Assembly (NCBI RefSeq): GCF_015565955.1
Contig: NZ_CP064760.1
Coordinates: forward strand, 1,116,001-1,180,000
DNA: 64,000 nt
Source of the DNA: Microbacterium schleiferi
GTDB taxonomy: Bacteria; Actinomycetota; Actinomycetes; Actinomycetales; Microbacteriaceae
Direction: 5' to 3'
Below the pieces are notes generated by a model. The model saw only the letters and a program-made list of their open reading frames with translations, was not told where the DNA came from and did no database searches. Below, piece after piece: positions 46,287 to 53,695 of the stretch (the stretch's first letter is position 1; the number at the start of each line of letters is the position of its first letter). The translations under genes were made by a program, and so were the position numbers.

Positions 46287-47353
46287 CACAGGCTCCTCAC
46301 CGCGGCGTCGGCCGCCGACACGGCGCGCTGCTCGACGGGCGGCGGCGAGGTGCGCTCCGCGCGCGGCCGGGCTGCGGCGTCGCGGTTCAGACCGGGCGGG
46401 TCGCCGGCTCCAATCTGCACGGTGTCGAGGGCGTCGAGGATCGCGGCCGCGGTCTTCCGCACCCGCTCCCCGGTGGACTGCACGACTTCGGCGGGCTCCT
46501 TGTCCTTGACCGTGCCGGCCCAGCCGGAGACGTAGGACACGGAGTAGGAGCTGGTGTCCATGCCGTGCGCGGCTCCGATCATCAGCGCCACCGACTCGGC
46601 CTCGACCTCCCCGATCCCGCGGTGCTTCGCCCAATCGGGGTTGTCCGGGCCGTGGAGGCGGACGTGGCCGAGCTCGTGCGCCAACGTCTTCACCTGCGCG
46701 GCCGGGTCCATGTTCGTCCGCACCGCGACCGTGCGCGCGGCGTAGTCGGTCAGGCCGTTCGCGCCGCGGATCATGCCCTCGTGCTCGACACGCAGCACCC
46801 GGTAGCCGTCCGCCTCGACCAGCGCGGCCAGACCGTCCCACAGCCCGGCGGGTGCCTCGCCTTCCAGCAGCCGCGGCACCGGCCGCTCGGGAATCGGATC
46901 GCCCGTGGTCTGCGAGGCATCCCACACGTACGCAGGCTTCGCGCCGACCATCCGCGAGCGCACCGCCTCGCCCGGCTTCGGCTTCTCCAACCGCCCGAGC
47001 CGCCGCCAGGACTCGGCATCCTTCGGTGTCGAGGACGCGAACCGTCCCGTCACCGGGGCGAAGATCATGTAGCCCGGCTGCCCCTTGACGACCTGCCGGC
47101 CGAGCGACTGCCATTGCCTGTACCCGGCGACGTGGGACGGCTCCGGGTCGGAAGCGCGGCCCTTCTCGTAGGCGTCGAGGTGCTGGGCAAAGATCAGCAG
47201 CGTGTTCCCGAACGACCGCGACCGGAACCGCGCCGCGAACTCCAGCGCACGCCGCCAGTCGTCACCAGACACCAGCCGCTCAACCGCACCGGCAAGCCGC
47301 GCGTGCAGCTCATCGAGCTTCGCGTCCCGCGCGGCTCGTGACTCTTCGTCCAT
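46286..47353 (-). CDS. ArdC-like antirestriction protein with zinc-metallopeptidase domain
   Basis: A 355-residue protein. The N-terminal 130 residues match ArdC-type ssDNA-binding regions (SFGNTLLIFAQHLDAYEKGR, YRQWQSLGRQVVKGQPGY). The C-terminal part has the metallopeptidase helix TLAHELGHVRLHG and a downstream Glu (GEVEAESVALMI). ArdC proteins shield incoming DNA from host restriction. It is the first gene of the long operon, with a GYGCACCTC site 60 bases upstream. Confidence 0.88.
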   Translation of the reverse strand: MDEESRAARDAKLDELHARLAGAVERLVSGDDWRRALEFAARFRSRSFGNTLLIFAQHLDAYEKGRASDPEPSHVAGYRQWQSLGRQVVKGQPGYMIFAPVTGRFASSTPKDAESWRRLGRLEKPKPGEAVRSRMVGAKPAYVWDASQTTGDPIPERPVPRLLEGEAPAGLWDGLAALVEADGYRVLRVEHEGMIRGANGLTDYAARTVAVRTNMDPAAQVKTLAHELGHVRLHGPDNPDWAKHRGIGEVEAESVALMIGAAHGMDTSSYSVSYVSGWAGTVKDKEPAEVVQSTGERVRKTAAAILDALDTVQIGAGDPPGLNRDAAARPRAERTSPPPVEQRAVSAADAAVRSL

Positions 47354-47623
47354 CGCAGTCGCTGACCTCCTCCCCGCGGGCTGGCGGCATGTGCCGGTAG
47401 CCCTTGCGACTATGAGGTGCGCCGGGAGGATCAGGAGACCGAGACGGACGCCATGGAGAACGACCGCCAGGCTCTCCCATGAACCCGACGTGTCCCATCG
47501 GGTCTACCTGCCGGACTGCGCTTGGTCGATGGCTGTTGAGCAATCGGGGTTCAGGGTACGAGAACCACGAGTCACACGCCGCGATGCTGGACTGGATGGG
47601 CCAGGTTCCCCGCCATCGTTCTG

Positions 47624-48603
47624 TCATCGACTAGTGCTTTCGGAGCAGGATGGGTGAGGCGCGCTTCGATAGCGCGATGGCGTCGTACCAAACCTCCTGC
47701 GGAACCACGCTGATGCAACCCTGGCATCCGTCCAACCGACCTGCGCCGCTGCGCTCGCTACTGATAGGTCTGACTCTTCAAGCAAGCGTGTGAACTCTGT
47801 TAGTCGGAGTTCCCTGAGATACACCATCGGAGCGGCGCCGGTATGTGTGACGAATAGGCGCGTCAGGTGGGTGCGGGAGACGGAGACTGCGGCTGCAAGA
47901 CGGAGGACGGTCCAGGGCTCAGCCATGCGCTCACGCAGGAGTTGTATTGCTCTTCCAACGTGACCGACTAGTTCAGGCTCCGTTAGCCGGCCGCTGATGG
48001 GCATCTGCTGCCCCGCGGGAGAAGCGCTCCGCTCGTGGGGAGCGAGTAGGACGGGAAGAGCCTGTTCCGCTGCGCGGGCAAAGAGCTCCACCGTCCGCAC
48101 GGCGACGATCTCTGGAGGCGTTGCTTCATCGCGTAACAAACTCATCTGCCGCCAGATCGGCTCAAGGGCACGGAGCGCCGATAGCCCGAGATGAAGGACA
48201 CGTGGGGCGCCGTCCCAATCCCGCAAATGCACACCAGATATCACTCGATCTCGGTGCGGAAGAAGCCAATTGCTCTGCGTTCTCAGAAACTCCTCATTGA
48301 CGTAGAGCGTCCATGTGCGAACGGAGGGTAGCGGCCGCACTCGACACCATCTGCGACTGCCGAGGACGAGCGACATGCCAGGGTGTAGGAGATGGGTCCC
48401 CCGACCGTTTCTACGTCGACCAGACCCTCCATGACGAAGACGATTTTCGCGTGTTCGAATACCGCCCGGCTTGTGGGGAGCATCCGAGTAGTCTCTACGG
48501 TCGTGGCCAATGCCAGCCCGCCTCGGTCGAGCGCGACGCCTGTCCGATCGACTGCCGTGGCCTCGTCGGACTCCGTCGACAGGCACCGACGATCCTTCGC
48601 CAC
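47624..48603 (-). CDS. AraC-family transcriptional regulator (one frame break)
   Basis: A 326-residue regulator from the GTG at 48603. The N-terminal sensor-like part (AVFEHAKIVFVMEGLVDVET) breaks frame near 48382, after GPISY. It resumes as HPGMSLVLGSRRWCRVRPLP when one base is added. The C-terminal double helix-turn-helix is intact: EPWTVLRLAAAVSVSRTHLT, RLFVTHTGAAPMVYLRELRL and WTDARVASAWFRRRFGTTPS. It may control the adjacent copper genes. The 270 bases on its 3' side to the ArdC-like gene hold one GYGCACCTC site and nothing else evident. Confidence 0.75.
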
Positions 48604-48722
48604 AGTGCCTCACCGCGCTGTGCGAAGGTAGGCGGACTGGTGCGACAGCGCCACCGATCGGGGGGTTGCCTCCTCTACCCACTGCGGTCGCGGTCGGTAT
48701 CGAGCCGCGCATTCCGCTCCGC

Positions 48723-48911
48723 TCATTGTCGATAGCCGAGCACGGTCGTCATGGCGGTTTCGGCGTGGTAGATGTTGTGGCAGTGGGCGAACCGGTTCGC
48801 ATCGACAGCGATCATGCCGAGCCGGCGGGCCAGGTGGGATCCGGTGACGTCCTTCGAGGTTGCGCGGCTCATGCCACCCACGCCCGGCCTCACGGTTCTC
48901 GGATCAGTCAT
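48723..48911 (-). pseudogene. multicopper oxidase remnant (C-terminal copper motif only)
   Basis: A 62-residue frame has its own AAGGAA ribosome-binding site and an N-terminus like a normal start (MTDPRTVRPGVGGMSRATSK). It jumps straight to the C-terminal copper-ligand block NRFAHCHNIYHAETAMTTVL (HCH-x3-H-x4-M). A full oxidase has over 400 residues, so the middle has been deleted. It follows the DUF305 and DUF6153-like genes, the usual actinobacterial copper operon order. Confidence 0.75.
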
Positions 48912-49069
48912 CACAGTTCCTTCTGGCTCTGGTGGTGTTTGAGGCAGGGTCGGTTCGCCGGTTCTCGTGCCCTTGGCTGGCGAGACCGCGATGACGAGTC
49001 GGCTAGGGGTAGCCCACGACGCGGGTATTCGCCCGGTTCAGCCCGTCGCCATGGCCCATCCCCGCAATG

Positions 49070-49444
49070 TCACTCATGCCCGGACAATAATCCGTCGTAT
49101 TGGATACCCAACTCTTCGAGCCAGCCCTTCATGGTCTGAATCTCGGGGTCCTGGGCTGCTTCGATCTGCTCGGTGAGAGTCACGACCTGTCCGCCGATGC
49201 CGTCGTTGGCGAGAATCGGATCGGCCATCTGGATGGCGTGTTTGTGGTGCCGGATCATCGTCATGACAAACACCTCGTCTGCCGAGCTGACCGAAGCCTT
49301 TCCGGTGTGGGCGAGCGGTGCGTTGCTCCTGTTGCCGGGGCCGTAGTACTTGCTGGGAATCGAGTTGTTGGTGGAGGCGCAGCCTGCGAGAACGAGCGCG
49401 GCAATGAGAGCGCCTGCGGTTAGCGCGAGGGTACGGAAACGCAC
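49070..49444 (-). CDS. DUF305 lipoprotein
   Basis: A 124-residue secreted lipoprotein from the GTG at 49444 (VRFRTLALTAGALIAALVLA) with lipobox LAGC. The DUF305 core is seen as ADEVFVMTMIRHHKHAIQMA and DPEIQTMKGWLEELGIQYDG. DUF305 proteins accompany multicopper oxidases and probably bind copper through His/Met. The frame stops at LLSGHE. The +1 frame continues GMSDIAGMGHGDG, the usual Met-rich tail, so the C-terminus may be truncated by an indel. Confidence 0.8.
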   Translation of the reverse strand: MRFRTLALTAGALIAALVLAGCASTNNSIPSKYYGPGNRSNAPLAHTGKASVSSADEVFVMTMIRHHKHAIQMADPILANDGIGGQVVTLTEQIEAAQDPEIQTMKGWLEELGIQYDGLLSGHE

Positions 49445-49551
49445 CAGAGATTGTCCCTGTCTATTAGTCGAATGGGTCAGCCGATTCCCGGCCCGGAAGA
49501 GGGCAGGGCGAAGAGTGCCCCCGGCGACACGAGCGCCGGGACGGCGGGGAA

Positions 49552-50015
49552 TCAGGTTCGACTGATCGACAAAACGATGAGTGAGGGTGGTCGCGGATGC
49601 GGCAGCGCGGCGAGGACGCTGTGACCGTGCAGGCGCAGCAGGGAAAGGGCGGCGCCTACGCGACCGAGCAGCATCGGGGCCAACAGGAGGACAAGGACGG
49701 AGAGCAGAGCGAGCGCGCACGCGACCGTCAGCATCGAGTGATTGGGCATCCCACTGAAACGACCGTCGCAGTCGCCCGCACAATGCGCAGCCCAGGCTTC
49801 GGGACTCACCCCGGTCGCAGCATCGAGCATGCTCGCCGTGGAATTCTCCATACTCGTGGCGGAGCGTTCGGGGTCTCACGATGCTCCGCGTTGAGCCCGC
49901 TCGCGAGGGTATGCATGGCCACCAGACCAATGATCACAAGGAAGGCGGTCAAAAAGGTCAGCAGCAGCCGGTGCAAACCGGAGAGAGTGCGTATCGGAGC
50001 TCGGATGTGCTTCAC
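49552..50015 (-). CDS. DUF6153-like small membrane protein (one frame break)
   Basis: A putative 154-residue protein from the GTG at 50015, with GAAGGAGG upstream (VKHIRAPIRTLSGLHRLLLT). Helix 1 is followed by an extracytoplasmic His/Cys segment (WAAHCAGDCDGRFSGMPNHS), then helix 2 (LTVACALALLSVLVLLLAPM). The frame breaks near 49850 and is restored by one base. Proteins of this layout precede DUF305 and multicopper oxidase genes. The His/Cys loop suggests metal binding. The family name is recalled, not checked. Confidence 0.6.
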
Positions 50016-50557
50016 CGCCGACCTCCTTCCCGCGTCCACGGTACCGCCTGGACCAGCGTCACCACTGGCGCCCGGTACTCCTGCGTCGGACGGCCTACAC
50101 GTTTGCGTCCAGATCGAGCGTAAGTCTCGAAGTATCGAGGAGGTGCCCCTCCGGGCTCATCGAGCCGATCCACCGCTGCGATGGGCCGTCTCGACAAGGG
50201 TGAGCAGCCCGAGGATGTCGTCCTTGATCGGTGTGCGTCCAAGAGTGGCCCAGTTTCGGACCAGATGCAGGTGCAGGGAATCGAGCGGATGCGAGCTGGC
50301 GGGACGGTTTGCCAGGAGCCGGATCGGTTCTGGTGGGCAGAGTTGCCGAACGAGACACTGCGAATCAGGCGCTCTCCGGTGCTGCGGTTTGCCTAGTTGT
50401 AAGCACTTCGTCAATGAGCGCAGGTGCGTGCGTGGGCACGCAGCAGCCGAACCGAGTGAACGCAGCCTGGAGCACCGCGGGATCAGCATCGCCCGGTTGA
50501 TCCGTAGCGGGCTCTCCTTGAACTCGTCCACGATCACATATGGCGTCCCCCCTGTGC
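50016..50557. other. region without recognised genes upstream of DUF6153-like gene
   Basis: About 540 bases. The open frames here (for example 50157-50537 on the minus strand) show no motif or signal I recognise, and base composition is less GC-rich than the flanks. It probably contains the promoter of the copper operon and debris from the IS insertion. Confidence 0.4.
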
Positions 50558-50628
50558 GTCAGGATGGGGTGAGACACCAGCACTGCTGACCTTCGCACTG
50601 CACGGGGCGAGAACGGACCAATACTGAG

Positions 50629-51033
50629 ATGACGATGACGGTTGCTGACGTCGGCACCGATGATGGGGCTATGGCTCCTCGTGCTGACCGGCCCAAGAGG
50701 CGGACGTTCACCGCCGAGTTCAAAGCGGCGATCCTGGCCGAGTACGACGCCGCGGACCGCTCTGGGCGTGGGGAGATCCTGCGCCGGGAGGGCCTGTACA
50801 CCTCCCACATCATCGAGTGGCGCAAGGCCGCGGCCGCCGGCTCGCTGTCCGGGCTGGGCAGCAAGCCGCGGGACCGGCGCGAGCGGGAGCTGCAGGCGCT
50901 ACGGGCCCGGGCGGAGAAGGCCGAGGCCGAGCTGGCCAAGACCAGGGCGGCGCTGGACCTGATGGGAAAAGCACACGCGCTCTTGGAGACGCTCTCCGAG
51001 AGCGCGGACAAGCCGCCGCGGTCGCCGCGGTGA
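50629..51033 (+). CDS. IS3-family transposase OrfA
   Basis: A 134-residue helix-turn-helix protein (KRRTFTAEFKAAILAEYDAA, LRREGLYTSHIIEWRKAAAA) with a C-terminal leucine-zipper-like coiled coil (ELQALRARAEKAEAELAKTR). It binds the IS ends. The stop overlaps the GTG of orfB (GTGA). A run GGAAAAGC at about 50965 could also allow -1 frameshifting to an OrfAB fusion. Confidence 0.9.
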   Translation: MTMTVADVGTDDGAMAPRADRPKRRTFTAEFKAAILAEYDAADRSGRGEILRREGLYTSHIIEWRKAAAAGSLSGLGSKPRDRRERELQALRARAEKAEAELAKTRAALDLMGKAHALLETLSESADKPPRSPR

Positions 51034-52031
51034 TCAACCCGGCCGTCGACGGGCTGGCCGAGCACGTCGGCACCGCGGCTGCGTGCGCGCTGCTGGGTCG
51101 CTCCCGCGCCAGTCACTACCGGGCCAAGAACCCGCCACCGCCACGTCCACGGACACCGCGGCCGGCACCGGCGAACAAGCTGTCCGCCGCCGAGCGGGCC
51201 CACGTGCTGGCCGTGTTGACCAGCCAGCGGTTCGCGGACAAGTCGGTCGCCCAGGTCTGGGCCACGCTGCTGGACGAGGGCACCTACCTGTGCTCGATGT
51301 CCACGATGCACCGGATCCTGCGCGAGCACGACATGGCCGGGGAACGGCGCCGGCAGGCGAGCCACCCGCCCCGGACCCGGCCCGAGCTCGTCGCGACGGC
51401 GCCGGGGCAGGTGTGGAGTTGGGACATCACAAAGCTCAAGGGGCCGGAGCGGGGCGTGTACTACGACCTGTACGTCGTGCTCGACATCTTCTCCAGGTTC
51501 GTCGTGGGCTGGACCATCGCGGCCCGCGAGGACGCCGAGATCGCCAAGAACCTGCTCGAGCACGCCATGGGCATCCATGGCGTGCCGGAGGCGATCCACG
51601 CCGACCGCGGGACCTCGATGACCTCCAAACCGGTCGCTCAGCTGCTCGTCGACCTCGGGGTGGCCAGGTCGCACTCCCGCCCGCACGTGTCGAACGACAA
51701 CCCTTACAGCGAGGCGGCGTTCAAGACGCTGAAGTACGCCCCGGTCTTCCCCGAGCGCTTCGGGTCCCTGGCCGACGCCGGCGCGTTCGCCGAGCAGTTC
51801 TTCGCCTACTACAACCACGAGCACCGCCACTGCGGGATCGGGCTGCACACCCCCGCCAGCGTCCACTTCGGCACCGCCGGGCAGGTCCGCGCCCAGCGCC
51901 AGGCCACCCTGGACGCGGCCTACGCCGCCCGTCCCGAGCGCTTCGGCCACCGCCGACCCCAGGCGCCCAAGCTGCCCGAGGCCGCCTGGATCAACCAGCC
52001 CTCACAGGAGGCCCTCATACAGACCGCCTGA
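51030..52031 (+). CDS. IS3-family transposase OrfB (DDE integrase core)
   Basis: A 333-residue catalytic subunit. The rve-type integrase core has the DDE residues in VWSWDITKL, EAIHADRGTSM and NPYSEAAFKTLKY, with the conserved Lys seven residues after the Glu. HTH_21-like sequence (STMHRILREHDMAGERRRQA) precedes it. The GTG at 51030 overlaps the orfA stop. The frame is intact, so the copy could be active. Confidence 0.92.
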   Translation: MINPAVDGLAEHVGTAAACALLGRSRASHYRAKNPPPPRPRTPRPAPANKLSAAERAHVLAVLTSQRFADKSVAQVWATLLDEGTYLCSMSTMHRILREHDMAGERRRQASHPPRTRPELVATAPGQVWSWDITKLKGPERGVYYDLYVVLDIFSRFVVGWTIAAREDAEIAKNLLEHAMGIHGVPEAIHADRGTSMTSKPVAQLLVDLGVARSHSRPHVSNDNPYSEAAFKTLKYAPVFPERFGSLADAGAFAEQFFAYYNHEHRHCGIGLHTPASVHFGTAGQVRAQRQATLDAAYAARPERFGHRRPQAPKLPEAAWINQPSQEALIQTA

Positions 52032-52319
52032 CGGAATCTGTCTCACCCGCCTTGACACTTTCCGCCCGGGCGGGCACCCAGCGCCGGGTGACATCATCGC
52101 CGGGTGCGTGGCCGTATCGCGAGGATATCCAGGTCGGTTAGGGTGCGCGGCGATCCACGTCCGATTGCTTCCAGCACCCCCCGGATACTCGGCGACGGCG
52201 ACGTAACTGTTGACTCGCAGGTTGGCCAGCACCAAGCCGACGGCCGTGTCCATCCCGGAGTTCTCCTGATATCGAGCCCCCGTCACGCAGCGTCCAGGGT
52301 CTGCGTCCAACAAGGCTGT

Positions 52320-52990
52320 TGCTGGACCCGAACACGCTGCTGAACGCCATCGCGGCGTCGGCGAGGATGGGGTGAAGCAGGGCGAGCATCGCGACCGGTA
52401 TGGCAGCGACGGTGTACGTGAATACCCAGGCAGGTTGCTCTTGATAGTTCCCGGGGTGCGCCGGGCGAGCCGGATCGCGTCGGCGCCGGGGGCGCGGTCG
52501 CCGGAGACGGTGGTTAGGTCGGCGGCGGTGATGCCAGCGTCGTTACCGGTGCCATCGCGACCACCCGCCTTGCGGCCTGCAACTCTGGGACGGCGTCGAG
52601 CTTGCCCTGCGGCGTGACCCCGGCGCGGACGTCTTCGATACCCACCTGATCGGCGCTGGCGCGGGCGGCGCCGGGGTTGTCGGCGGTGAGCAGCAGTGGG
52701 GTTAGTCCGTGCTCGCGTAGCCGCGCGACTGCTCCGGGTCTGGTCGGCTTGATGGTGTCGGCGACGCTGATCGCACCGCGTATCTGTCCGCCCCACGCCA
52801 CTACCGTTTCCGTCACCCCCACCGCCTCTTCCGCCGCGACGATCGCGGTGAGTTAGGTGGGTAGCGGACGTGCCCAGCGCTCGGTGATCCGGGATGCGCA
52901 GCCGGCGGCGACCATCCGACCGGCGACGATGGCCTGCAAGCCCGGTCCGGCCCCGGCGGCGAACGCCTGTGCCGACACGCTACCGTCCAT
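52320..52990 (-). pseudogene. decayed copper-type P-type ATPase (CtpV-like)
   Basis: Fragments in several frames match the C-terminal half of a Cu-exporting ATPase. They are DGSVSAQAFAAGAGPGLQAI, then VVAWGGQIRGAISVADTIKP and LREHGLTPLLLTADNPGAAR (hinge region), and finally AAMAFSSVFGSSNSL (last helices). Stops and several frame changes separate them, and the phosphorylation domain start is missing. Unlike the single-base breaks elsewhere, this is real decay. The IS lies at its 3' side. Confidence 0.75.
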
Positions 52991-53284
52991 CGATCGCGCC
53001 GCCTAGGCGCTGGCCGTCAAGACGGAGCCATGTGAAGTACGTGTAGGTTCCCGCTCGAGATGGCGAAGAGAGCGATGGGTTCCCACGGTAGTTGGCACCA
53101 GATTCGAGTTGAGGATTCGACGAGTAATGGCGGATTCCTGCACGAGACTAATGGCCGCCGCGGCGATCGGCTACGCAACCATGCAGCGGCTGCGGGCCGG
53201 CAGCGACGCTCTCCCCGGTCGCAGCAGAGCTCGTTGACGTGAACGCGGGATTGCCCTTGCCGATCGGGCGAGATCTGTCATGCG

Positions 53285-53623
53285 TCATCTTCCGCCGGGC
53301 AGATGCTCAAGGTGCCCAATAGCTTCCGCGAGCAGTTCGGAGACGTGGTCGTCGAAGAGTGAGTAGTGGATGTGTCGGCCGGCGCGCGTGCCGATGACCA
53401 GGCTCAGATGCCGCAGCAGCCGCAGATGGTTCGATGTGGTCGTCTGGCCGATGTGCAGCCGCTCACTGAGGTCGGTCACGGTACTCGACTGAACACTCAA
53501 GGTGCTCAGAATGCGCAGCCGCACAGGCGAGGCCAGCGCTCGCATGGTCTCGGCGAGCCGCTCAGCATCCGCTACCGACAGGGAGCCTGCTTCCCGACGC
53601 GTCTCACCACCCACCATGGTCAC
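53285..53623 (-). CDS. ArsR-family metal-responsive repressor
   Basis: A 112-residue winged-helix regulator. The segment LAETMRALASPVRLRILSTL, then RLHIGQTTTSNHLRLLRHLS, is the DNA-binding core. The C-terminal DDHVSELLAEAIGHLEHLPG holds His/Asp residues (D-x-H-x8-H-x2-H) like the alpha-5 sites of NmtR/CzrA-type sensors for Zn, Co or Ni. The GTG at 53623 has GGAGGG upstream; an ATG at 53616 is also possible. It is divergent from the ATPase gene across a dyad-symmetric operator. Confidence 0.88.
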   Translation of the reverse strand: MTMVGGETRREAGSLSVADAERLAETMRALASPVRLRILSTLSVQSSTVTDLSERLHIGQTTTSNHLRLLRHLSLVIGTRAGRHIHYSLFDDHVSELLAEAIGHLEHLPGGR

Positions 53624-53639
53624 TAGTGTGCCCTCCAAT

Positions 53640-53693
53640 CACGATAATCATTCACACATACAAAATATCATGATCTTGTGATGTATTATCGTG
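53640..53693. promoter_or_regulatory. dyad-symmetric operator/promoter between ArsR and P1B-4 ATPase genes
   Basis: An A/T-rich island in GC-rich DNA. Outer repeats CACGATAAT (53640-53648) and ATTATCGTG (53685-53693) flank an inner imperfect palindrome centred on TCATGA. TATTAT at 53684-53689 lies six bases before the ATPase ATG, so it could be a -10 box giving a leaderless message. Confidence 0.75.
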
Positions 53694-53695
53694 GC

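Larger units (their letters stand above)
26008..47422 (-). repeat. dispersed 9-base motif GYGCACCT(G/C) upstream of element genes (nine sites)
   Basis: On the coding (minus) strand the motif occurs at 26008-26016, 27033-27041, 30192-30200, 36779-36787, 40016-40024, 42231-42239, 44201-44208 (GCGCACCTC, to 44209 including the flank), 44718-44726 and 47414-47422. Each site lies upstream of a start codon in the conjugative module, generally 19-60 bases away. The first is 6 or 84 bases away depending on the start chosen. The sites are not long repeats, only this short core. A promoter element or operator shared across the element is the likeliest reading. Confidence 0.6.
50558..52057 (+). mobile_element. 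IS3-family insertion sequence
   Basis: A 1.5-kb element with orfA and orfB in the -1 relation. Imperfect terminal repeats are GTCAGGATGGGGTGAGACA (50558-50576) and, at the right end, the complement of GTCAAGGCGGGTGAGACA (about 52039-52056). A target duplication was not confirmed. It lies between the DUF6153 region and a decayed copper ATPase and may have caused the local deletions. Confidence 0.85.

Noticed and set aside
50965..51033. Programmed -1 frameshift between IS orfA and orfB as a required step
   Set aside because: A GGAAAAGC run exists, but orfB has its own GTG overlapping the orfA stop, so frameshifting is possible rather than needed. I did not claim it.
47354..52300. Right end (attR) of the integrated element at the IS/copper region
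   Set aside because: No copy of the tRNA-Pro 3' half was found there and metal cargo continues beyond, so the boundary could not be placed.
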